Both the position numbers and the translations under genes were made by a program. From Acidobacteriota bacterium (GTDB lineage Bacteria > Actinomycetota > Acidimicrobiia > Acidimicrobiales > RAAP-2), in contig JAGWHY010000001.1 in NCBI GenBank assembly GCA_028873575.1, forward strand, positions 124,001-188,000: a DNA stretch of 64,000 nt, given 5' to 3'. The notes below the pieces were generated by a model. The model was not told where the DNA came from and made no database searches. It was given only the letters and a program-made list of their open reading frames with translations. Shown here piece by piece: positions 8,476 to 18,243 of this stretch; position 1 is the stretch's first letter, and each line of letters starts with the position of its first letter.

Positions 8476-9410
8476 CCGATTCACACGAACAGCGCACCCC
8501 CGTGGCGCTCACCGGACTGCGCGAGGACGATCCGCGTCTGCAGCCAGCCGCGCGTCATCCCGAGACGGTCGAGCGCGTGATCGCGATTTCCTTCGTGCTC
8601 GGTCTCATGCTCTTCTTACTCTTTGGCTACTGCTTCATCGTGAACGCCAAGGCCTGGACGCTCGGCGCCACGTTGGGCGGCGGCCTCTCGCTGCTGGGCT
8701 TTGGGTTGGTGGCCTGGGGTAAGTACCTGATGCCTCGCGGGCCCTTCGTCGAAGAGCGACACACGCTCGCCAACACCAAAGCCGACCGCGACGCGTTCGC
8801 CGCGGCGATTGTCGAGCGCGGCGGCGGCGTGATCAAGCGCCGCAAGATGCTCGGGGGCCTCCTCGGCGGTGGCCTCGGGGTGTTCAGCGTGGTGGCGCTC
8901 TTTCCGCTGCTGCGCAGCTTGGGGCCGATGCCGAAGGGCACCCTCTTTCACACCGACTGGCGCAAGGGTTCGTACGCGGTGGATCAGACCGGTCGGCGCA
9001 TTCACCAAGACGACTTGACCATCGGCTCGATCGTGACCGTCTTCCCCGAAGGAACTCAGGACACCGATCGCGGTCAAGCGGTCGACCAGACCGTGATCAT
9101 CCGCCTGTCGAATGAAGACTTCGTGACCCAAAAGGGACGCGAGAACTGGGCGCCGATGGGCTACGTGGCCTACTCGAAGCTCTGCACGCACTTGGGCTGC
9201 CCGGTGGGGCTCTACGAGCAGCAACTTGAACTGCTCGTGTGTCCGTGTCACCAGTCGATGTTCGACGTCACGAACGGCGCCATTCCAAACTTCGGTCCGG
9301 CGCCGCGACCTCTGCCGCAGTTGCCCCTCTACATCGACGCGTCGGGCTACCTTCGTGCGCAGCGTGACTACGACCAGCCGGTTGGTCCAGGATTCTGGGA
9401 GCGTTCATGA
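8472..9410 (+). CDS. qcrA: Rieske iron-sulfur subunit of the bc1 complex
   Basis: Carries the high-potential [2Fe-2S] cluster that takes the first electron from menaquinol. The two cluster-binding boxes are CTHLGC at 238-243 and CPCH at 257-260. Three hydrophobic segments precede them (residues about 36-56, 63-83, 128-148), the usual actinobacterial three-helix anchor. Length is 312 residues. It overlaps qcrC by ATGA. Confidence 0.95.
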   Translation: MTDSHEQRTPVALTGLREDDPRLQPAARHPETVERVIAISFVLGLMLFLLFGYCFIVNAKAWTLGATLGGGLSLLGFGLVAWGKYLMPRGPFVEERHTLANTKADRDAFAAAIVERGGGVIKRRKMLGGLLGGGLGVFSVVALFPLLRSLGPMPKGTLFHTDWRKGSYAVDQTGRRIHQDDLTIGSIVTVFPEGTQDTDRGQAVDQTVIIRLSNEDFVTQKGRENWAPMGYVAYSKLCTHLGCPVGLYEQQLELLVCPCHQSMFDVTNGAIPNFGPAPRPLPQLPLYIDASGYLRAQRDYDQPVGPGFWERS

Positions 9411-10942
9411 GTAACCTCGCCACCACTCGTCGCGAAAAGAAAGCGAATCTGGGCCCCTACGGCAAGTTGGGCCACGCCCTCGGCGAGCTCGACGACCGCC
9501 TGGGCGTCGCCAAGGGCGGACGCACCTTCCTCGACAAAATCTTCCCCGACCACTGGTCGTTCATGCTCGGTGAGATCGCGCTGTACTCCTTCGTGATCTT
9601 GCTCGCCACTGGCGTCTTCTTAACGCTGTACTACGTGCCGAGCCAGGCGCTCGTGACCTACCACGGGAGTTACCTGCCCCTCGACGGTCAGCGGGTCACC
9701 CAAGCCTTCGCGTCCACCGTCGACCTTTCTTTCAAAGTTCGCGCCGGACTGTTAATGCGTCAGATGCACCACTGGGCCTGCGACATCTTCGTCGGCGCCA
9801 TCGTCGTGCACATGGCGCGCGTCTTTTTCACCGGCGCCTTCCGCAAGCCGCGTGAACTCAACTGGACGATCGGCACGACGTTGTTAATCCTCGCGATCGT
9901 GAACGGTTTCTTGGGCTACTCGTTGCCCGACGACCTGGTCTCGGGAACCGGTATTCGCATCGCGTACTCGATCATCTTGTCGGTGCCCGTGGTCGGCACG
10001 TACCTCGGCTTTTGGGTCTTCGGCGGCAACTTCCCGGGTACGGCGATTATTCCGCGCTTCTTTATCCTTCACGTGTTGATCGTGCCGGCGATCATCGTCA
10101 CGTTGGTGACGGTGCACATGGTGCTCCTCGTTCGCCAGAAGCACACGCAGTTTCCGGGCGAGGGACGAACCGAGAAAAACGTGGTGGGCGCGCCCATGTT
10201 CCCGGTCTTCATGGCCAAGACGACGGGCTTTTTGTTTATCGTCTCCGGCTTTACGGCTCTGCTGGGCGCCTTTGCTCAAATCAACCCGATTTGGCAGTTC
10301 GGCCCCTACGACGCCGCGCGCATTTCCTACGCCGTCCAGCCGGACTGGTACATGGGCTTTCTCGACGGGGCGTTGCGCATCTTCCCCGCGTGGTCGTTCC
10401 ACAGTTTTGGCCACACGATTCCTCTCGAGGTCACGATTCCCGCGGTGATCTTGCCGGGGCTGATTTTCAACTTGGTGTTCGCGTGGCCAGCTCTCGAGCG
10501 CAAGTTCACCGGCGACCACGAGATGCACAACTTGCTCGATCGTCCAATCAATCGCCCCAAGCGCACCGCCGCGGGCGCGGCGGTCTTCGCCTTGTTGGCG
10601 ATTCTCTTCATCGCGAGTTCTACCGACGTCATCGCGAACTTCTTCCACCTCTCGTTGAACACCGTCTTGTGGGCCATGCGCTTCTTGACGTTCATCGTGC
10701 CGATCGTGACCTACCCAGTCACCTACAAGATCTGCAAGGAACTCCAGGGCGTCGCGAACGCGGGTAAACGCAAAACGGCCAACGTCGTAACGCGCACGAG
10801 TGACGGTGAGTACCAAGCGACGCCGTCACCGGCGTACGTCGACGACGTGTCGCACGAGTTAGAGCCCACGCCCGTACCCGCCTTCATCACGCCCAGCGAG
10901 GTCGCGTCGGACGAACGAGGCGTTCGCACCGTCGATCGTTAA
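9407..10942 (+). CDS. qcrB: Cytochrome b subunit of the bc1 complex
   Basis: Membrane diheme cytochrome b that oxidises menaquinol. MRQMHHWACDIFVGAIVVHM supplies haem ligands in helix B, and NGFLGYSLPDDLVSGTG is the Qo-site loop. Helix D ligand candidates lie in FILHVLIVPAIIVTLVTVHM. The later AAR-YAVQPDWYMGFLDGAL segment corresponds to the PEWY-type motif (here PDWY, as in actinobacteria). The C-terminal extension of about 100 residues is typical of actinobacterial QcrB. It overlaps qcrA by ATGA. Confidence 0.95.
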   Translation: MSNLATTRREKKANLGPYGKLGHALGELDDRLGVAKGGRTFLDKIFPDHWSFMLGEIALYSFVILLATGVFLTLYYVPSQALVTYHGSYLPLDGQRVTQAFASTVDLSFKVRAGLLMRQMHHWACDIFVGAIVVHMARVFFTGAFRKPRELNWTIGTTLLILAIVNGFLGYSLPDDLVSGTGIRIAYSIILSVPVVGTYLGFWVFGGNFPGTAIIPRFFILHVLIVPAIIVTLVTVHMVLLVRQKHTQFPGEGRTEKNVVGAPMFPVFMAKTTGFLFIVSGFTALLGAFAQINPIWQFGPYDAARISYAVQPDWYMGFLDGALRIFPAWSFHSFGHTIPLEVTIPAVILPGLIFNLVFAWPALERKFTGDHEMHNLLDRPINRPKRTAAGAAVFALLAILFIASSTDVIANFFHLSLNTVLWAMRFLTFIVPIVTYPVTYKICKELQGVANAGKRKTANVVTRTSDGEYQATPSPAYVDDVSHELEPTPVPAFITPSEVASDERGVRTVDR

Positions 10943-10957
10943 CCGCGCCGGATTCTG

Positions 10958-12025
10958 ATGACGCAACGGCAACAACGGTTCAGCGCGCTCGGTTTCGCGC
11001 TCGCGATTGTCCTGAGTGGTGTCGCCGCCTTCTCGTGGGCGCCCGTCTCGAACGCCTCGCCGCACGCCGCGTCGTCCACGATTCGTGAACGACCCCAGGC
11101 ACTGTGGCGCGTGGTGAGCTCCTCGCCCCGTGGCGTCATGGTGGACTATCGCAACGTGAAAGTCGACGGGGTTGTCTTTCGCGCGTTGCGCTTGCGCGCG
11201 CGCACCACGTTGTTGCGCTGGCACGTGGGCGCCGGTGATCCCAACGCGTGGCGATCAGCCCCCGCCGACGCCGGTTCCTCGATTGACTGGGCGAACGAGG
11301 GACCCGCGGGCGTCGTCGCGGCCTTTAACGGGGCGTTCAAGCAGGCCGCCAACGCGGGCGGCGCGGTCGTCGATCACGTGGTGCTGGAACCGATGCGCCG
11401 GGGCTACATGACGTTGGCTCTCAACAACGCGGGACATTGGGAGATGGGCGTCTGGGGCGCCAAGGGCTTCCCAACCCCCGGCTTCGGCGCGATCGCCCTG
11501 CGTCAGAACCTGGCACCGTTGGTGCAAAGCGGTCACTTGACGAGTCCCGCGCTGACGAGTAACTGGAAGTTCTGGGGTGACCCGATTAACGAGAATCCCC
11601 TGACCGCGCGTTCGGGCCTCGGCGTCGACGCCCAGGGCAACTTGATCTACGTGGCGACGATGACGGGCGTCCTCGCGCCCACGCTGGGCAAAGCGCTCAT
11701 TGGCGCGGGGGCGATCACCGCGATGCAGCTCGACATCAATCCCTTTTGGCCCACCCTGGGCGCCGCGGCGACGCCACTACATCGCCCCGGCGCGTTCAGC
11801 GTTTTCCTCCCTGGTGAACTTCACAACCCCGCGATGTACCAAACGGGGTGGGAGCGCGACTTTTTCGTCGCGCTCGCGGAGCCCGCCACGTGGGGATGTT
11901 CGTGGGCCTCGCCGGGACTCACCGCACGCCCCGGTGCGCAGCCGCAGCTTCTGGCCTTGCGCGGCACGAACTGCTCGAGCTCGAGCTCGCCGAGTTCGAC
12001 CAGTACGACTTCTGCACTGCCCTAG
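10958..12025 (+). CDS. Exported phosphodiester-glycosidase-like protein (NAGPA/DUF2233 family)
   Basis: The N-terminal signal sequence is visible (basic MTQRQQRF, then a hydrophobic core ending in SWAPVSNASP). The body resembles the NAGPA domain that cleaves phosphodiester-linked sugars: GVVAAFNGAFKQAANAGG corresponds to the 'NGGF' motif, GVDAQGNLIYVA is a later strand, and MQLDINPFWPTLGAAA is the active-site Asp-Asn region. The tail is Ser/Thr-rich. Length is 355 residues. It lies 15 bases after qcrB, so it may be co-transcribed, but no role in respiration is known. Substrate unknown; a cell-wall or exopolysaccharide target is inferred from export. Confidence 0.7.
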   Translation: MTQRQQRFSALGFALAIVLSGVAAFSWAPVSNASPHAASSTIRERPQALWRVVSSSPRGVMVDYRNVKVDGVVFRALRLRARTTLLRWHVGAGDPNAWRSAPADAGSSIDWANEGPAGVVAAFNGAFKQAANAGGAVVDHVVLEPMRRGYMTLALNNAGHWEMGVWGAKGFPTPGFGAIALRQNLAPLVQSGHLTSPALTSNWKFWGDPINENPLTARSGLGVDAQGNLIYVATMTGVLAPTLGKALIGAGAITAMQLDINPFWPTLGAAATPLHRPGAFSVFLPGELHNPAMYQTGWERDFFVALAEPATWGCSWASPGLTARPGAQPQLLALRGTNCSSSSSPSSTSTTSALP

Positions 12026-12051
12026 CGGCGCGAAAAGAGGCCGTGCCTATC

Positions 12052-12954
12052 ATGGGGCGCGTGGCAACGACGCACGACCCTCTCTGGCCCCCCGCGTCGT
12101 CACTGGTGACCTCCGAGGTCCGCGATCGGACGGTGGGCCTCGTCGGGGCGTCGACCTACCAGACTTCGCTCAGCCCCCGCTCGGCCACGTCGACCCCCGA
12201 CGCGGTGCGCGCGGCGTTGGCGCGCTACTCGCGTTGGGCCGAGGGTGAGGTCGGTGACCTCGCCGAGTCACTGAGCGTGCGGGACCTGGGCGACGTGCTG
12301 TCTCCTGACGCGTCCGACGCTCGCGAACGTCTCGCCACGTTGCTCGCGGGCGCGCCCCGTGACCTCACGATTGTTCTGGGCGGCGACAACGCCGTGACCT
12401 GGTTGGCACTGGGAGCCCTGGCGCGTGACGACTGGTCGACGTGGGGCCTGGTGACGCTCGACGCGCACCTTGACCTGCGCGACGGACGCTCCAACGGCTC
12501 ACCGGTCCGTCAGCTCCTCGACGAGGGACTCGACCCTCGCGCGGTGGTGCAGGTGGGCATCGCGGACTTCGCGAACTCGCCGGCGTACGCGCGTCGCGCG
12601 CGCGAGAGCGGTCTCACCCTGATTCCGCGTCGCGCCTTTTACGACGAATCGCCCGAAGCGCTTGCGCGACGGGCGCTCGCGGTCGCGGGGGCGAACGCGC
12701 GGCGCGTCTACGTCGACCTTGACTTTGACGTCGTCGATCGATCCGTCGTGCCGGGGTGTCCGGCCGCGGCGCCCGGTGGTCTGTCGGCCGACGAACTACG
12801 TCGCTTCGCGCGAGAGATCGCGCGCGACGAACGCGTGGTCATGGTGGACCTCGCGGAGATCGACGTCGAACGTGACGTGAACGAAACCACGGTGCGACTG
12901 GCCGCGCTCGTGGTTCTCGAACTACTGGCCGGCGTAGTGGAGCGAACTCGATGA
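12052..12954 (+). CDS. hutG: Ureohydrolase (arginase/agmatinase) family, probable formimidoylglutamase
   Basis: Probably hydrolyses formimidoylglutamate to glutamate and formamide, the last step of histidine breakdown. This is inferred from its place directly in front of hutH (ATGA overlap). Mn-binding motifs: DAHLD at 137-141 and VDLDFDVVD at 221-229, with PGG after them. The first metal motif reads GGDNAVTW (110-117), with Asn113 where most family members have His. The loop VVPGCPAAAPGG is also divergent from the usual APGTGTPEPGG. ATG 12052 is preceded by AAAGAGG; a longer reading frame would run back through the preceding gene. Length is 300 residues. Agmatinase is the main alternative. 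Confidence 0.7.
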   Translation: MGRVATTHDPLWPPASSLVTSEVRDRTVGLVGASTYQTSLSPRSATSTPDAVRAALARYSRWAEGEVGDLAESLSVRDLGDVLSPDASDARERLATLLAGAPRDLTIVLGGDNAVTWLALGALARDDWSTWGLVTLDAHLDLRDGRSNGSPVRQLLDEGLDPRAVVQVGIADFANSPAYARRARESGLTLIPRRAFYDESPEALARRALAVAGANARRVYVDLDFDVVDRSVVPGCPAAAPGGLSADELRRFAREIARDERVVMVDLAEIDVERDVNETTVRLAALVVLELLAGVVERTR

Positions 12955-14480
12955 CGATCACCCTGGGGCTCGGTCCCGTCTCGCGAAGTGACTTTCTCGC
13001 CGTCGTGCGCGACTTCCAACCCGTTCGCCTCGCGCCCGAGGTGGTGGCGCTGCTCGCGCGCAAACGCGAAGCAATCGACGCCATGGTGGCGTCGGGCGCC
13101 CCGGTCTACGGACTTTCCACGGGGTTTGGCGCACTCGCGACGACCTTCATTTCACCCGAGCAGCGCCGGGAGTTGCAGCGCTCACTGATTCGCTCTCACG
13201 CCGCGGGCGTCGGGCCCGAAGTTGAAAACGAGGTCGTGCGCGCGATGATGCTCTCACGCTTGACCAATCTCTGTAGTGGTGTGTCGGGCGTTCGACCACT
13301 CGTCGCGCAGGCGTACGCCGACCTGTTGAACGCCGGCATTACGCCGGTGGTGCACGAGTACGGGTCGCTTGGTTGCTCGGGGGACCTGGCGCCCTTGGCG
13401 CACGTCGCGCTCGCGCTCATGGGCGAGGGCGACGTGCGCGACGTCGCCGGCGTGCGTCAAAGTGCTCGTGACGCGCTCGAGGCCGCCGGTCTGACGCCCG
13501 TGACGTTGGCCGAAAAGGAGGGTCTCGCGCTAATCAACGGTACCGACGGCATGTTGGGCCACTTGGTTTTGGCCATCGCGGACGTCGCCGCGTTACTCGA
13601 TCTCCTCGACGTCGCGGCCGCGGTGTCGATCCAGGCACTGCGCGGCACGGACCGCGTCTTCGCCGCCGAGATCCACGCACTGCGTCCGCACCCGGGTCAG
13701 GTGCGTAGCGCGGCGCGACTGCGCGCGCTGCTCGCGAACTCACCGATCGTGTCGTCACACCTCGATGACGTCTCCCAGGTGCAAGACGCGTACTCGCTAC
13801 GCTGCGCGCCGCAGGTGCACGGCGCGGCGCGCGACACGTTGGACTACGCCACGCGCGTCGCGGAGATCGAGCTCGCCTCGTCGATTGACAATCCCTCAGT
13901 ACTGGCCGACGGCTCGCTCGTTTCGAACGGCAATTTTCACGGGGCGCCCGTGGCGTACGTACTGGATTTCTTAGCCATTGTGTTGGCGGACGTGGCGTCG
14001 ATGAGTGAACGCCGCACCGATCGGCTCTTGGACGTAGATCGCAACTTCGGCCTCGCGCCGTTTCTGGCCGACGACCCCGGCGTGGACTCGGGGCTCATGA
14101 TCGCCCAGTACGCCCAGGCGGCGCTCGTGAGTGAGATGAAGCGCTTAGCCACGCCAGCCAGCGTGGACTCGATTCCCTCGTCGGGGATGCAAGAAGACCA
14201 CGTGTCGATGGGGTGGCACGCCGGGCGTAAATTGCGTCGCGCCGTCGAGGCGCTCGCCGACGTCGTCGCGATTGAGCTCCTCGCCGGGTCTCGGGCCATG
14301 GCGCTCCGTAAGCCGCTGACGGCGTCGTCCGCCACCCAGGCGGTCGTCGAACGAGTGAACGCCCTGAGTGGCGGTCCCGGACACGACCGGTGGCTCTCAC
14401 CCGAGATTCGCGACGTCGCCCAAGCAGTGCGTAGTGGTGAACTGCTCGACCTCGTCGAGCGCCACCTCGATCTGGCGTAA
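12951..14480 (+). CDS. hutH: Histidine ammonia-lyase
   Basis: Removes ammonia from L-histidine to give trans-urocanate, using an MIO group formed by cyclising an internal Ala-Ser-Gly. The overall match is strong: VYGLSTGFG near residue 52, GSLGCSGDLAPLAHVALAL, KEGLALINGT, and SIDNPSVLADG. Length is 509 residues. The MIO triad is Cys142-Ser143-Gly144 rather than Ala-Ser-Gly, at exactly the standard numbering. The conserved YG(I/V)NTG motif reads YGLSTG. It overlaps the hutG-like gene and is followed 12 bases later by hutU. A related aromatic ammonia-lyase is possible, but the hut neighbours argue for histidine. Confidence 0.92.
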   Translation: MTITLGLGPVSRSDFLAVVRDFQPVRLAPEVVALLARKREAIDAMVASGAPVYGLSTGFGALATTFISPEQRRELQRSLIRSHAAGVGPEVENEVVRAMMLSRLTNLCSGVSGVRPLVAQAYADLLNAGITPVVHEYGSLGCSGDLAPLAHVALALMGEGDVRDVAGVRQSARDALEAAGLTPVTLAEKEGLALINGTDGMLGHLVLAIADVAALLDLLDVAAAVSIQALRGTDRVFAAEIHALRPHPGQVRSAARLRALLANSPIVSSHLDDVSQVQDAYSLRCAPQVHGAARDTLDYATRVAEIELASSIDNPSVLADGSLVSNGNFHGAPVAYVLDFLAIVLADVASMSERRTDRLLDVDRNFGLAPFLADDPGVDSGLMIAQYAQAALVSEMKRLATPASVDSIPSSGMQEDHVSMGWHAGRKLRRAVEALADVVAIELLAGSRAMALRKPLTASSATQAVVERVNALSGGPGHDRWLSPEIRDVAQAVRSGELLDLVERHLDLA

Positions 14481-14492
14481 AGGAGAACTCCC

Positions 14493-16154
14493 ATGGAAGG
14501 TGCTCGACCCGTTCGCGCGGCGCGAGGCTCGACGCGCTCGGCCCTCGGCTGGCCCCAAGAGGCGGCGCTGCGCATGCTGCAGAACAACCTCGACCCCGAG
14601 GTCGCCGAACGGCCCGACGACCTCGTCGTCTACGGTGGCACCGGTCGCGCGGCGCGCGACTGGCGAAGTTTCGACGCCTTGGTGCGCACCCTGCGCACGC
14701 TGAAGGGTGACGAGACCATGCTGGTGCAGTCGGGTCGGCCCGTCGGGGTCTTCACCACGCACGAGTGGGCGCCGCGCGTGTTAATCGCGAACTCGAATCT
14801 GGTCGGTGACTGGGCGACCTGGCCCGAGTTTCGTCGACTCGAAGCCCTCGGGCTCACCATGTACGGACAGATGACCGCGGGTTCGTGGATCTACATCGGC
14901 ACCCAAGGCATCTTGCAGGGCACCTACGAGACCTTCGCCGCGGTGGCGCTCAAGCGTTTCGGAGGTACCCTCGCGGGGACGCTCACGCTCACCAGCGGCG
15001 CCGGCGGCATGGGCGGGGCCCAGCCGCTCGCGGTCACGATGAACGACGGCGTCTGCCTCTGCCTCGACGTCGACCCCTCGCGACTCGCGCGCCGTGTTGA
15101 GCAGCGCTACCTCGACGAATGGACCAGTGACCTCGACGGCGCCCTCGCGCGTGTGGTGAGCGCCAAGCGCGCGCGCCAGGCGCTCAGCGTGGGACTCGTG
15201 GGCAACGCCGCCACGCTGGTGCCCGAGCTCTTACGTCGCGGCGTCGACATCGACATCGTCACGGATCAGACGTCGGCCCACGATCCGTTGAGCTACCTGC
15301 CCGAAGGTATCGACCTCGCCGATTGGCACGACTACGCCGACAAGAAGCCCGAGGAGTTCACGGACCGCGCGCGTCAGTCCATGGCGCGTCACGTCGAAGC
15401 GATGGTCGGTTTCCAAGACGCCGGCGCCGAGGTCTTTGACTACGGCAACTCGATTCGCGACGAGGCGCGCCAGGGGGGCTTCGCGCGCGCCTTCGCGTTC
15501 CCGGGCTTCGTGCCGGCCTACATTCGCCCCCTCTTTTGCGAAGGCAAGGGTCCCTTTCGCTGGGCCGCCCTTTCGGGCGACCCAGCCGACATCTACCGCA
15601 CCGATCGGGCGGTACTGGAGCTCTTTCCCGACAACGACGCGCTTCGGCGCTGGATCACCAAGGCGCAGGACAAGGTCGCCTTCCAGGGACTGCCGGCGAG
15701 GATCTGCTGGCTCGGGTACGGCGAGCGCGACCGCGCCGGCGTGGCCTTCAACGACTTGGTCGCGTCGGGCGAAGTGCGGGCGCCACTGGTCATTGGGCGC
15801 GATCACCTCGACAGCGGCTCGGTGGCCTCACCCTATCGAGAGACCGAGGCGATGCTCGACGGCTCCGACGCGATCGCGGACTGGCCCTTGTTGAACGCGC
15901 TACTCAACACGTCGTCGGGCGCGACGTGGGTCTCCATCCATCACGGCGGAGGGGTGGGCATTGGGCGCTCGCTGCACGCCGGTCAGGTCTGCGTCGCCGA
16001 CGGTACGCCCCTGGCGCGCGAGAAACTCCAACGGGTCCTCACGAACGACCCCGGCACGGGCGTGATTCGTCACGTGGACGCGGGCTACGAGTTGGCCGAG
16101 GTCGTCGCCGAGCAACGCGGCGTTCGCGTGCCCATGCGCGAGGGTGACGCGTGA
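14493..16154 (+). CDS. hutU: Urocanate hydratase
   Basis: Adds water across urocanate to give imidazolonepropionate, with tightly bound NAD as electrophile. Visible signatures: [49 protein letters not shown], and the NAD-binding glycine-rich stretch [18 protein letters not shown]. The catalytic cysteine region is [15 protein letters not shown] near residue 410. The C-terminal substrate loop is [18 protein letters not shown]. Length is 553 residues, as usual. ATG follows AAAGGAG. Confidence 0.96.
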   Translation: MEGARPVRAARGSTRSALGWPQEAALRMLQNNLDPEVAERPDDLVVYGGTGRAARDWRSFDALVRTLRTLKGDETMLVQSGRPVGVFTTHEWAPRVLIANSNLVGDWATWPEFRRLEALGLTMYGQMTAGSWIYIGTQGILQGTYETFAAVALKRFGGTLAGTLTLTSGAGGMGGAQPLAVTMNDGVCLCLDVDPSRLARRVEQRYLDEWTSDLDGALARVVSAKRARQALSVGLVGNAATLVPELLRRGVDIDIVTDQTSAHDPLSYLPEGIDLADWHDYADKKPEEFTDRARQSMARHVEAMVGFQDAGAEVFDYGNSIRDEARQGGFARAFAFPGFVPAYIRPLFCEGKGPFRWAALSGDPADIYRTDRAVLELFPDNDALRRWITKAQDKVAFQGLPARICWLGYGERDRAGVAFNDLVASGEVRAPLVIGRDHLDSGSVASPYRETEAMLDGSDAIADWPLLNALLNTSSGATWVSIHHGGGVGIGRSLHAGQVCVADGTPLAREKLQRVLTNDPGTGVIRHVDAGYELAEVVAEQRGVRVPMREGDA

Positions 16155-17323
16155 CCTCGACCGTCGTGCGCCGCGTCAGTGAATTGACGACCAACGATCC
16201 TCAGCTCGGCGACGGAACGCCGATGGGGCGTCTCTACGACGCGGCGCTGGTGATCGAGCACGGTCGCGTGGCCTGGGTCGGCCCCGACCGCGACGCGCCG
16301 GCCGCCGACGAGATGCTCGACGCCGAGGACGCCGCGGTCATTCCGGGCTTCGTCGATTCGCACACCCACCTGGTCTTCGCCGGAGATCGTGGCGACGAGT
16401 TCGAGGCCCGTATGAACGGCGTGCGCTACGACGCGGGCGGCATTACGCGCACCGTCGAGGCGACCCGCGCCGCGACCCGCGACGAGCTCACCCGCGACGC
16501 GCGCCGACGAGCGCGCCAACTCCGCGACGGCGGCGTCACGACGCTCGAAGTCAAGTCCGGCTACGAGCTCACGGTGGAGGGGGAACGGCGTCAATTGGCC
16601 GTGGCCGGCGAACTCACCGCCGAGCGCACCTGGCTCGGCGCCCACGTGGTGCCGGCGGAGTTTCGCCACGACCGCGACGCCTACGTCGCGCTAGTCGTGG
16701 GCGAGATGCTCGACGCCTGCGCCCCGCTGGCGCGCTGGGCCGACGTGTTTTGCGACCGCAACGCCTTCAGCGTGGACGAGGCGAGGGCGATTCTCGGCGC
16801 GGCGCGCGCCAAGGGTCTCGGTTTACGTCTCCACGCCAATCAGCTCGCGCACGGCGGGGCGATCACGCTCGCGGTCGAATTGGACGCCGCGAGCGTGGAT
16901 CACCTGACCTACCTCGAGGACCAAGACCTCGATCTCCTCGCCGCCGCGTCGACCGTCGCGACGCTCTTGCCGGGCGCCGATTTTTGTACGCGCTCGCCGT
17001 ACGCCCCCGCGCGTCGACTCTTAGACGCCGGGGCCACGGTGGCCCTGGCGACGGACTGCAACCCCGGTTCGTCCTACGTGACGAGTATGTCGTTCGTGAT
17101 CGCGCTCGCCGTGCGCGAAATGTTCATGAGTCCCGACGAGGCGCTGTGGTCCGCGACGCGAGGGGGCGCAAAGGCCCTGCGGCGTAACGACGTTGGCCAT
17201 CTGGGGATCGGTGCCCGCGCGGATTTCGTGGTGCTCGACGCGCCGCGCGCGTTGCACCTGGCTTACCGCCCCGGGACCAATCTCGCTCGTCGGGTGTACC
17301 AAGCCTCGCTCGAGGTTGCCTAA
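16151..17323 (+). CDS. hutI: Imidazolonepropionase
   Basis: Metal-dependent amidohydrolase that opens imidazolonepropionate to formimidoylglutamate. Metal ligands appear in [44 protein letters not shown] and ATDCNPGSS (metal-binding Asp) are standard family blocks. Length is 390 residues. The GTG start overlaps the hutU stop by 4 bases. It is the last gene of the histidine operon; after it two GTCAACG copies lie 10 bases apart (17337-17355), of unknown meaning. Confidence 0.95.
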   Translation: MTSTVVRRVSELTTNDPQLGDGTPMGRLYDAALVIEHGRVAWVGPDRDAPAADEMLDAEDAAVIPGFVDSHTHLVFAGDRGDEFEARMNGVRYDAGGITRTVEATRAATRDELTRDARRRARQLRDGGVTTLEVKSGYELTVEGERRQLAVAGELTAERTWLGAHVVPAEFRHDRDAYVALVVGEMLDACAPLARWADVFCDRNAFSVDEARAILGAARAKGLGLRLHANQLAHGGAITLAVELDAASVDHLTYLEDQDLDLLAAASTVATLLPGADFCTRSPYAPARRLLDAGATVALATDCNPGSSYVTSMSFVIALAVREMFMSPDEALWSATRGGAKALRRNDVGHLGIGARADFVVLDAPRALHLAYRPGTNLARRVYQASLEVA

Positions 17324-17393
17324 AGACGTCGAGGGGTCAACGTCGCGTCAACGCGGACTCACTAACCTTCGCCTTTGACGTTGAGGAGGACCA

Positions 17394-18146
17394 GTGTTCG
17401 TTGACGAACTTTGGCGCTATCCGGTGAAGTCGATGGGCGGCGAGCGCGCCGACGACGTCACCGTCACCGAGCGCGGCGTGCACCTTGATCGCGCTTGGGG
17501 GCTACGCGACGTGGTCTCGAACACCATTCTGTCGGCCAAACGCGAGGGTCGACTCTTGCGCGCGCGCGCGTCGATCGTGAACGATCAACTGAGCGTCACC
17601 TTGCCTGACGGGCGTCTCTACGACCCCGGTCCCGCGCTCGACGAGTCGTTGGGTCGCTGGCTCGAACGCGACGTACGCCTCGTCGAGGCCGAGGCGTACG
17701 GGTTGCCCGTCTTTCAGGGCGTCGAAGACTTCGAACGCGACGACGCGCCGTTGACGTCGTGGGAGGGAACGCTCGGCGCGTTCGTCGACGAGAGCCCACT
17801 ACACCTGGTAACGACGGGCGATTTGGCGCAACTGGCGCGCGAACGTCCCGACCTGAACTGGGACGTCCGGCGATTTCGGCCCAACGTCGTGATCGACGCG
17901 CCGCTCGTCTCGCGCCTCGCCTGGGAGAAGGGTCAGCGCCTCGCCATCGGCGAGGTCGAGGTCGAGGTCACGAAGGGCTGCACGCGCTGCGTGATGACCA
18001 CGCGCGCGCAACCCGGAGGCATGGCGCGAGAACTCGACGTGCTGCGTCACGTGGCGCGTGACCACGACGCGCGCGTGGGCGTGCGCGCCCGCGTGACGCG
18101 CCCGGGTGTGGCACGCGTGGGCGACGCCGTGACCTCCGTTTCGTGA
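17394..18146 (+). CDS. MOSC domain protein
   Basis: MOSC domains bind molybdopterin or carry sulfur, and occur in mARC-type amidoxime reductases and sulfurase C-termini. The N-terminal beta-barrel motif [20 protein letters not shown] is clear. The C-terminal domain has [11 protein letters not shown] and the cysteine-containing core [14 protein letters not shown]. Length is 250 residues. GTG start with TTGAGGAGGA just upstream. It lies between the histidine and molybdenum loci; a link to molybdenum cofactor is inferred from domain and neighbourhood. Electron partner and substrate unknown. Confidence 0.82.
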   Translation: MFVDELWRYPVKSMGGERADDVTVTERGVHLDRAWGLRDVVSNTILSAKREGRLLRARASIVNDQLSVTLPDGRLYDPGPALDESLGRWLERDVRLVEAEAYGLPVFQGVEDFERDDAPLTSWEGTLGAFVDESPLHLVTTGDLAQLARERPDLNWDVRRFRPNVVIDAPLVSRLAWEKGQRLAIGEVEVEVTKGCTRCVMTTRAQPGGMARELDVLRHVARDHDARVGVRARVTRPGVARVGDAVTSVS

Positions 18147-18243
18147 CGTCGCGGACAAAAAGTGCACCCCTGTACGGCGAAGCGGGGCGGGGCTACTGTG
18201 GGCCAGGGTCCGCGCGAAACGGGCCGTAGACGGGGGAGGTCCG

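Noticed and set aside
9884..10816. A 310-codon minus-strand open frame opposite qcrB
   Set aside because: Arg/Asp/His-rich composition typical of a shadow frame, over a strongly conserved cytochrome b gene.
11848..12954. A longer start for the hutG-like gene inside the preceding gene
   Set aside because: The added 68 residues are coded in the shadow of the glycosidase-like gene; ATG 12052 has its own purine-rich site.
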